A stretch of DNA of 6,543 bases, from contig CANCKG010000040.1 in assembly GCA_947378515.1 (NCBI GenBank), positions 1-6,543 of the forward strand, read 5' to 3'. The position numbers and the translations under genes were made by a program. Under the pieces are notes generated by a model that ran no database searches, was not told where the DNA came from, and worked only from the letters and a program-made list of their open reading frames with translations. This document shows, in pieces, positions 1 to 5,667 of this stretch; position 1 is the stretch's first letter, and every line of letters begins with the position of its first letter. Source of the DNA: Gammaproteobacteria bacterium. Lineage in GTDB: Bacteria > Pseudomonadota > Gammaproteobacteria > CAISUE01.

Positions 1-887
<887 letters not shown>

Positions 888-908
888 CGGTGTTTTCGCA
901 GAGGTCGA

Positions 909-1418
909 TCAAATGAAATACGCCAAAATACCGCCAACGCCTAAGCCTAAACCATAAAAAATATGCACCGATAGCACTCGAAAAAATACTAAGTAGGGTG
1001 TTGGTGACTGAGAGCCAAAGATGCCGATACCCATCGATGGTAATTGAATTAAATATGGGAAAACCGCGAGAATTACCCCAAAGACGATGCCATTAATTAA
1101 GTGTGGGGTCATTTTTAAGCCATAGTGGATGAGTAACATATAAGCGCTGGTAAATTTGAGGCCAATGAGATAATGACCGAGTAAGCCAATGAAAAATTCA
1201 TTGTGCATAGCGGGAACTTGGCTCATAGTGGTGGTGTAAAATTGTCCTTGACTGAGCATGCCAAGCCACCGGCCGGTCATACTCCAATTGGGTAATGCAC
1301 TGTTAGTGAGATACGAAAACAGATAGACCCAACTATCGGCGAATAGAATCGCTAAGCTACTGATGATGAAAAATTGTATCGCTAAGCGCGGCAAATGTTT
1401 GCAATGGTGGATGTGCAT
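909..1418 (-). CDS. DUF2938-family four-helix integral membrane protein
   Basis: This 169-residue protein has four hydrophobic segments at about residues 13-36, 77-100, 107-127 and 145-168. The layout and conserved spots match the DUF2938 family of unknown function: GRWLG near residue 49, GHYLIGLKF in helix 2, FPYLIQLPSMGIGI after helix 3, then a TP motif and a final helix with H, FYGLGLG and GG. The length is typical for the family. It should sit in the cytoplasmic membrane; no substrate or enzymatic role is known to me. The ATG at 1416-1418 follows GATT with only a weak GGA as Shine-Dalgarno; no in-frame start lies upstream before the 48-bp palindrome (1432-1479), so the palindrome falls in its 5' leader or promoter. 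It reads toward parE. The family call rests on motif recall rather than a search. Confidence 0.85.
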   Translation of the reverse strand: MHIHHCKHLPRLAIQFFIISSLAILFADSWVYLFSYLTNSALPNWSMTGRWLGMLSQGQFYTTTMSQVPAMHNEFFIGLLGHYLIGLKFTSAYMLLIHYGLKMTPHLINGIVFGVILAVFPYLIQLPSMGIGIFGSQSPTPYLVFFRVLSVHIFYGLGLGVGGILAYFI

Positions 1419-1431
1419 AATCGGTCCATGA

Positions 1432-1479
1432 TTAAATATATACCCATCGCACCTTAAGGTGCGATGGGTATATATTTAA
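1432..1479. repeat. Perfect 48-bp palindrome without a loop
   Basis: The two 24-base halves (1432-1455 and 1456-1479) are exact reverse complements, centred on CCTTAAGG. The outer part is AT-rich (TTAAATATATA) and the inner part is mixed (CCCATCGCACC). Symmetry stops abruptly at 1431/1480. It lies 13 bp upstream of the DUF2938 start codon. No T-run follows on either side, so a simple terminator is unlikely. It could be an operator, a cruciform-forming site, a dispersed palindromic repeat or, less likely, an assembly fold-back. Confidence 0.9.
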
Positions 1480-1484
1480 AATAG

Positions 1485-1554
1485 AGCTATACTGCTCGCC
1501 ATAGGCACACGTTAAATCATTAACCTCGTATCTTGAATGGCGAGCGGTATAGTT
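1485..1554. repeat. Imperfect inverted repeat, 16-bp arms with 34-bp spacer
   Basis: CTATACTGCTCGCCAT at 1487-1502 pairs with ATGGCGAGCGGTATAG at 1537-1552, with a single mismatch that would be a G-U wobble in RNA. One further wobble (1486/1553) and one A-T pair (1485/1554) extend it. The spacer contains a smaller GTTAA-ATCA-TTAAC hairpin. No flanking direct repeat is visible, so a mobile origin is not supported here. The arms contain promoter-like TATACT on the + strand and TATACC on the - strand, so a divergent regulatory role is possible. It is part of the 386-bp gene-free stretch before the small membrane protein. Confidence 0.7.
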
Positions 1555-1632
1555 ACGTCAGCGCTAAATCCTTCATAAAGTCTTAAACATAATCAAGTAA
1601 GCTGAACTCAAGTGTTTTATGTTAAATTTATG

Positions 1633-1732
1633 GTAACCATTCAGCACCTACGCGCGGGGAATCTGCACTAGCGCGTAATGAGCCACTGGCGTAGATTTAC
1701 GCGAGAAATAGGAAAATGTGGTGAATGGATAC
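1633..1732. mobile_element. MITE-like element, copy 1 (~100 bp)
   Basis: The ends are GTAACCATTCAGCAC (1633-1647) and the complement of GTATCCATTCACCAC (1718-1732), matching at 13 of 15 positions. AATTTAT occurs at 1625-1631 and again at 1734-1740, one base outside each end, consistent with a slightly decayed target duplication. The interior has no ORF of useful size. It is homologous to the reverse complement of the element at 2249-2397: a 19-bp core (1672-1690) matches 2290-2308 at 17 positions, and the sequence from the core to the right end aligns nearly full length. It appears to be a non-autonomous transposon remnant. Confidence 0.78.
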
Positions 1733-1747
1733 GAATTTATTAACAAA

Positions 1748-1753
1748 TATAAT
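1748..1753 (+). promoter_or_regulatory. Candidate -10 box for the small membrane protein gene
   Basis: A consensus TATAAT lies 52 bp upstream of the ATG at 1805, in a very AT-rich stretch just outside MITE copy 1. No convincing -35 hexamer exists at 16-18 bp; the correct spacing falls inside the terminal repeat (about 1725-1730, ATGGAT). If used, the promoter was partly supplied by the element end. This is weak evidence from sequence alone. Confidence 0.35.
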
Positions 1754-1804
1754 ACCTATGAAAAATAATAATTTTTCAATTTTATATTAACCTAGGAAAA
1801 TATT

Positions 1805-2200
1805 ATGGCTGGTGGAGCTGAAAGTGGAATTGCTTGTGGAATAACGTGTACCGGTGCTGTAGGTGGTTTTATTGGTGGTGTGTTGATTCTTAATTATTTA
1901 GTATTGCCGGCTTTTGAATCCATAAAAGGGATGTCTCATCAAAATGCGCAATTAGCAACGGCAGGCATAGGTATTTTTGGTGAAATGGAAGCGGCTATTG
2001 GCGGTGGTATTTTAGCAGCAATGGCTGTTGCAGCAGTGGTTGGTTGTTGTGCTGGAGCCGTTTATTGTTGTGGTAGTGCTGTCGATAGTGCTAGAAATGC
2101 CCGTGAAAATATAACTCAGCTTGAAATGACAGATGTGGATACCATTAGAAACCTGGAATCAGGCAGTAACGCAATCACAGTAGATCCTAACTACGCTTAG
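1805..2200 (+). CDS. Small Gly/Ala/Cys-rich two-helix membrane protein, unknown function
   Basis: This 131-residue protein starts at an ATG preceded by AGGA (1794-1797) with 7-nt spacing, a good ribosome binding site that fixes the start. Two long hydrophobic segments are visible, about residues 11-37 and 61-92, both full of glycine and alanine (GGFIGGV; IGGGILAAMAVAAVVG) in a glycine-zipper style that favours tight helix packing. A short polar loop with a His and a Lys separates them. The second helix ends in two cysteine pairs (C81-C82 and C88-C89), and C11 and C15 sit at the start of the first. A polar, acidic tail of about 40 residues follows. There is no cleavable signal peptide. I do not recognise the family. 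Holin-like, bacteriocin-like or host-membrane-inserting effector roles are all conceivable, and none is shown. It stands alone between two inverted MITE copies. Confidence 0.8.
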   Translation: MAGGAESGIACGITCTGAVGGFIGGVLILNYLVLPAFESIKGMSHQNAQLATAGIGIFGEMEAAIGGGILAAMAVAAVVGCCAGAVYCCGSAVDSARNARENITQLEMTDVDTIRNLESGSNAITVDPNYA

Positions 2201-2215
2201 TTGTAAGGCAGCATG

Positions 2216-2248
2216 TTTAAACTCTTTAGTCGTTTAGGTTAAAGAGTT
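2216..2248. terminator. Hairpin downstream of the small membrane gene, interrupted by a MITE
   Basis: AACTCTTTA (2220-2228) pairs with TAAAGAGTT (2240-2248) around an 11-nt loop, 20 bp after the stop codon. If the MITE and one copy of its target duplication are removed, the 3' arm regains TAAA (2406-2409) and the stem becomes 13 perfect bp (TTTAAACTCTTTA with its complement). It may have served as the gene's transcription end, but no T-run follows, so terminator function is uncertain. Confidence 0.45.
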
Positions 2249-2397
2249 GTATCTATTCAGCACATTTACTACATTTTACGTAGAAGCTTGCTAGTGGCTC
2301 CTTACGCGATGGGGGATTTTAAGGGGGGAGAATCGCGATTCGCCCCCCTTAACATGCACTGCGTGCGGGTTTCCCGCGCACAGTGCTGAATAGATAC
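2249..2397. mobile_element. MITE, copy 2 (149 bp), with perfect terminal repeats
   Basis: The element begins with GTATCTATTCAGCAC (2249-2263) and ends with its exact reverse complement (2383-2397). It carries no coding sequence and is flanked by an 8-bp direct duplication. In reverse complement it aligns with copy 1 (1633-1732) but is about 49 bp longer; the extra sequence centres on a GC-rich palindrome (2319-2352). A second compact hairpin, GTGCGGG-TTT-CCCGC-like, lies near 2363-2381. The perfect ends and target duplication suggest it moved more recently than copy 1. No matching transposase is in the window. Confidence 0.88.
2319..2352. repeat. 34-bp near-perfect GC-rich palindrome nested in MITE copy 2
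   Basis: TTAAGGGGGG (2319-2328) and CCCCCCTTAA (2343-2352) flank a perfect 12-bp palindrome GAATCGCGATTC (2330-2341); only the pair 2329 (A) and 2342 (G) breaks the symmetry. The segment is absent from copy 1, so it is either a nested repeat insertion or an ancestral part that copy 1 lost. It would form a very stable hairpin in RNA or single-stranded DNA. Confidence 0.9.
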
Positions 2398-2447
2398 AAA
2401 GAGTTTAAATAATTTGGACTTTGAATCCTTTTTTTAGCATCATAGCT

Positions 2448-2453
2448 TATACT
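2448..2453 (+). promoter_or_regulatory. Weak candidate -10 box for the 609-aa gene
   Basis: TATACT lies 23 bp upstream of the ATG at 2477. The best -35-like hexamer, TTGAAT (2421-2426), is 21 bp away, which is too far for a standard sigma-70 promoter. The element between this site and the upstream gene makes an independent promoter likely, but its position is uncertain. Confidence 0.25.
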
Positions 2454-2476
2454 AAGCCATTGTTTATTATTGAATA

Positions 2477-4306
2477 ATGGGGTTAGCTACCATGCCCATG
2501 ACGCCTACGAAATTAAAGGAAATCATTGTTGCTTATGATCAAAAAGAGTCGTCTAATGTTGATCCGCAGGGGATTCAGTTACTTAAATTGTTTTATGAAC
2601 AACATCAGTTGTTATTAAGTTTGGATGCTGCTCAGGAATGGGCTTTATTGCAGTGTTTTTCTGGCCCCGCCGTTGAGCAGGATCATAGTGTTACTTTTGC
2701 TTATCTTGCCTGTATCAAAGAGGTTTGCGCTGAACCAGTAGATATTGAGCCATGGTGTTGGTGGCAAGCGATCAATACCTTACAGTTAAATCAGTTATTT
2801 CATTTAAAAAATTTTGCTGCGATCAAAAGTCATATCGATAGTGAAGGTGTGCTTGACGCCATTGCTAAATTGCAAACCGTTAAATGCTGTGATCAAATTC
2901 ATTTAGAGCTCATGTTAAATCATGTTGACACCAACGCTATCACCCTAGCGCTGTGTCAATTAGCCGAAGCGGGTCTGTTGAATGATGATACACGCATCGC
3001 TTTAAAAAATCATTCGAAACCACTGGCATTGGCTACATCATTTAAACTATTGGCAGAAGTTAACCTTAATAATCCTATCAATCAAGGGCAATTAAAAGAT
3101 GTCAATAATGCTTGGTATATTGCTTTTGTCCTCGATTTTCTAAAGCAAGCTGAGCTACTGAATCAAACGGTATTCGAGCGTTTATTTTTGCCACAGCATG
3201 CTTGGTTGCTGAGTAGTGAAGCGCGATTAACGGTGTGGTATCCATTAACGGAAGCTGATTTTTCTGAGCAGCAACTGGATGATTTGCTGATCTGTTCTGA
3301 GGCCGAAGATCCCATAACGGCTGCGGCTGACTATGTGGCTCAATGGAATCCGCTTGAAACAGCGCTGGAAGAAAATTTACTCCGCATCAATGATTCTGAA
3401 AGCACCCACACCGCCAGTGTCCATAAAACCTCTTCTGAATCAGCTGTTAAATTATATAACCGTTATGGTATCTCGTTAACTGCCCAAGCGTTGGCTGCCG
3501 AACGTAACCAAGCCTTATTATGGATCATCAGTCATTATGATGACGATGAAAAAAATCAAGCGGCGTTGCGAGGAATGCTTTATGTAACAGAGAGTACGAT
3601 AAAGTATTGTGATCCGATGTCAAACGTGTCTTTAAACACATTAATTGCGCTCGTTTGGTTAGCGATTCACGATGAACAATGCCGCATCGGAGCGCTTGAT
3701 GATGCATTAATGCTATTTTTAGAAGGCTTTTATGAAATTGAACGTGGTAATAATTTGTCGGTTGATGGGGTCGATAATGGCGCTGAGCGTGATGAACGAA
3801 TTTGTGAAGCCGGTGCTTTCAATAAATTGGTGGAAAAATTGCAAGGCATTCATCCGGATTGTGACATTTATTTCATAACAAATCAAACAGCGAGTTTTAA
3901 ATTACCCATAGTCGTTAAAGAAGAATTACAACGTTATTTGGCGATCAAAGCGTCGTCACATTCTTATCAGGCCGCAATCGATTTCACCGATCTTGTTAAT
4001 ACCATTGAACGGGATGGCTTAAGTCAAATTTGGCCTGTGCTTGAACCATTAATCCGGACGCGCATGTTTGAAGAATTTCATAGTCTTTATAAAAGTATCG
4101 ATGATCCGAAATTCAATGCTTTTATTCAAGCGGGTAAAGACAGTGAGCCCGGTGCTTTCACCCACTTGCAAAAACCTTTGCAACAGTCTAAAGGCTATCA
4201 CGCTTATTGCGGTGAAGCCTTGCGATCGTTGAGTTTTTTTAAACCCCGTCGGTGCCTGGCGGCAATAACCCCCGCACTTCGCTCTGACTTGTCTCTACGG
4301 CGTTAA
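2477..4306 (+). CDS. Large alpha-helical repeat protein, unknown function; 3' end possibly frameshifted
   Basis: This is a 609-residue soluble protein with no signal peptide, membrane segment or enzyme motif that I recognise. Residues 128-247 contain four tandem 30-residue units (128-157, 158-187, 188-217, 218-247). Their shared pattern is L at unit positions 2 and 5, an (A)xLLN-type motif at 8-12 and L at 19, as in LAEAGLLN and LKQAELLN. They predict a helical solenoid of the kind that binds proteins. A linker rich in S, T and H (307-322) follows. A second globular part spans about 323-580; it includes a segment with DERICEAGAFNKLVEKLQGIHPD (residues 439-461) that looks conserved. The ATG at 2477 lacks a good ribosome site; ATGs at 2492 and 2498 are alternatives, 2492 with GGGG at 9 nt. 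The last ~20 codons include clustered rare codons (CGG, ATA, CCC, CTA) after a seven-T run, so the true C-terminus may be elsewhere. A secreted effector is plausible but unproven. Confidence 0.8.
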   Translation: MGLATMPMTPTKLKEIIVAYDQKESSNVDPQGIQLLKLFYEQHQLLLSLDAAQEWALLQCFSGPAVEQDHSVTFAYLACIKEVCAEPVDIEPWCWWQAINTLQLNQLFHLKNFAAIKSHIDSEGVLDAIAKLQTVKCCDQIHLELMLNHVDTNAITLALCQLAEAGLLNDDTRIALKNHSKPLALATSFKLLAEVNLNNPINQGQLKDVNNAWYIAFVLDFLKQAELLNQTVFERLFLPQHAWLLSSEARLTVWYPLTEADFSEQQLDDLLICSEAEDPITAAADYVAQWNPLETALEENLLRINDSESTHTASVHKTSSESAVKLYNRYGISLTAQALAAERNQALLWIISHYDDDEKNQAALRGMLYVTESTIKYCDPMSNVSLNTLIALVWLAIHDEQCRIGALDDALMLFLEGFYEIERGNNLSVDGVDNGAERDERICEAGAFNKLVEKLQGIHPDCDIYFITNQTASFKLPIVVKEELQRYLAIKASSHSYQAAIDFTDLVNTIERDGLSQIWPVLEPLIRTRMFEEFHSLYKSIDDPKFNAFIQAGKDSEPGAFTHLQKPLQQSKGYHAYCGEALRSLSFFKPRRCLAAITPALRSDLSLRR

Positions 4307-4313
4307 TTTAAGG

Positions 4314-4457
4314 ATGGTTTATGTTAAGGAATCAAGCAGCGCCACTGACAGCTATCACGATGAGTCTGAGTGCGCTATCTCCACCGACCTGGCGGTTTTT
4401 TTCCAAGATGCCGAGTGCGTTAATGCGATTTTCACTGTTGCCGCTGCTCACGATTAA
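4314..4457 (+). pseudogene. Coding-like segment in a third frame overlapping the start of the 448-aa gene
   Basis: This frame opens after a stop at 4266-4268 and reads, from an ATG at 4314, 47 residues of balanced, acidic composition (KESSSATDSYHDESE, then DLAVFFQDAECVNA) using common codons, ending at TAA 4455-4457. Over the same bases the annotated 448-aa frame encodes about 45 residues with no Asp or Glu at all. No properly spaced ribosome site precedes 4314. The likeliest reading is a remnant of the original coding frame, left between two frameshifts, joining the 609-aa and 448-aa parts. Chance cannot be excluded. Confidence 0.4.
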
Positions 4458-5667
4458 AGAGCAAGCATTGAGTGCGCAGCTGTCCAAAGATTTTTCGCGT
4501 CAAGTAGTGTTGGCGAATCGTGATATCCCCTTGATTCAACAAGGTTCGGCTTTGTTGGAAGCACAGTGGCAACGCATCGGTTTAAATGCCGAACAGTTGC
4601 GTTTATTACGGCAACCTTATGGCTTGTTAATCCTTGGTGAAGGTTTGATTTCACTGGAGCAAGTGCTGGCTATCGATCATCCAAAATTAGTGTTATTGAC
4701 GACATCTTTGGGTGCCCAAGCGTTAAGGGCTAACACGCTAGCGTTTAACCAAATTCAATGCTGGGACGAAGTGATTTTATTGGTCAAAATCGGCGATAGT
4801 GTCGCTTATCATCATCGCTTAGGGACTTTTAATGCCTTAGCCGCTTTTTTAATGAAGTACCCTGAACACGCTGAAGCACTCTTGCAACGCCTTAAAGTCA
4901 ATGATTTATTACTGAGCGATGCCTTGGTTGATGTGTATTGGTTGGAAGCCCTCGCTAAAAAAAATCTTGTGGTGGCAGAGCAATTGTTGACTACGGTTTA
5001 TCTCTGTGATGCCGCTTTTACTCGCTTATTGGCCAGCGTGTACATTCTTAAAGAATTGGTGCAAACCTTTCCGACGTGGCACGACAAATTGCTGCAACGG
5101 TTATTAACGAAAGATCACGAGTTTGAACGGTTGATTGGGGTTGCCGCAGATCTGATTCAATTAGCCGAAGATATGCCAAGCTATGCCGTTCCGTTGATTG
5201 ATTTTGTGCTGGCTAATCCTCAGCAATGTCATCGCTTATTAATTAATCATTATGCCTTTGTGCAAGTGGCACGTTTTTTTAAAACAGCCACCGATCTGTT
5301 GGTGGATAGGGCGCTGACGTTTGATTTGTTCGAGGTTTTTTTTGCTTATAATGATGATTTGATTAATGTGATCGAACAAATTCCTTCCCAAGCTGAAAAA
5401 GTAGTGCGCTATGTATTAGCCCATCCTGCTGATTTTCAACGGTTGATTCTCTATCATCATGAATTGATCAGTACTGCGAAATCCTGTCCAGCAATGGCGA
5501 ATGCGTTAATTGATTATGTGGTGGCTGACAGTGACACATTTGATCGCTTGATCACCAGTAAACACAAGGTGGCTGAATGCTTGATGCAATTCCCGAATCA
5601 TGAGTCAGTGATTTTCGACGCGTGGTTTCGTCAAGATGATACTCATAAATTAAGCTGCTCACCTTAG
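4321..5667 (+). CDS. Tandem 35-residue helical-repeat protein, unknown function; N-terminus in doubt
   Basis: This is a 448-residue protein without enzyme motifs. Residues 150-428 consist of about eight consecutive 35-residue units (starting at 150, 185, 220, 255, 290, 325, 359 and 394; the unit at 325 has 34). The shared pattern is hydrophobic at positions 3-4 and 7-8, F or another aromatic at 14, R-L-I/L at 16-18, P at 32 and A at 35, as in ADFQRLI, HEFERLI and DTFDRLI. Each unit should form two helices, giving a HEAT- or PPR-like solenoid for protein or nucleic-acid binding. The ATG at 4321 has AAGGA (4310-4314) at 6-nt spacing, which supports this start. However, residues 1-45 contain no acidic residue and look out of frame, while homogeneous sequence begins around residue 45 (IKEQALSAQLSKDF). 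The gene sits 14 bp after the 609-aa gene, and its stop overlaps the hemW stop. It may be the 3' half of a split gene. Confidence 0.75.
   Translation: MLRNQAAPLTAITMSLSALSPPTWRFFSKMPSALMRFSLLPLLTIKEQALSAQLSKDFSRQVVLANRDIPLIQQGSALLEAQWQRIGLNAEQLRLLRQPYGLLILGEGLISLEQVLAIDHPKLVLLTTSLGAQALRANTLAFNQIQCWDEVILLVKIGDSVAYHHRLGTFNALAAFLMKYPEHAEALLQRLKVNDLLLSDALVDVYWLEALAKKNLVVAEQLLTTVYLCDAAFTRLLASVYILKELVQTFPTWHDKLLQRLLTKDHEFERLIGVAADLIQLAEDMPSYAVPLIDFVLANPQQCHRLLINHYAFVQVARFFKTATDLLVDRALTFDLFEVFFAYNDDLINVIEQIPSQAEKVVRYVLAHPADFQRLILYHHELISTAKSCPAMANALIDYVVADSDTFDRLITSKHKVAECLMQFPNHESVIFDAWFRQDDTHKLSCSP

Larger units (their letters stand above)
2241..2405. repeat. 8-bp target-site duplication AAAGAGTT flanking MITE copy 2
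   Basis: AAAGAGTT occurs at 2241-2248 and at 2398-2405, each directly abutting a terminal inverted repeat of the 2249-2397 element. Exact abutment on both sides is the signature of transposition. An 8-bp duplication and ends starting with GTA fit the IS66 family among others; the family assignment is inference. Confidence 0.85.

Noticed and set aside
1485..1554. A third transposable element
   Set aside because: The arms look like terminal repeats, but there is no flanking duplication and the arms do not match the GTA-type ends of the two MITEs.
1758..1790. Ten-codon leader peptide before the small membrane gene
   Set aside because: It starts with ATG but has no Shine-Dalgarno, is made of AT-rich codons and offers no attenuator structure.
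2201..2476. CRISPR-like array or tRNA in the repeat-rich intergenic region
   Set aside because: The repeats are inverted, not regularly spaced direct repeats, and no cloverleaf or TPsiC-like segment is visible.
4234..4240. Programmed -1 frameshift at the first seven-T run
   Set aside because: A -1 slip there reads TAA immediately and a +1 slip reaches a stop within about eight codons, so neither extends the protein.
4454..4654. 66-residue antisense ORF within the 448-aa gene
   Set aside because: It is a frame shadow of the coding strand without a start signal.
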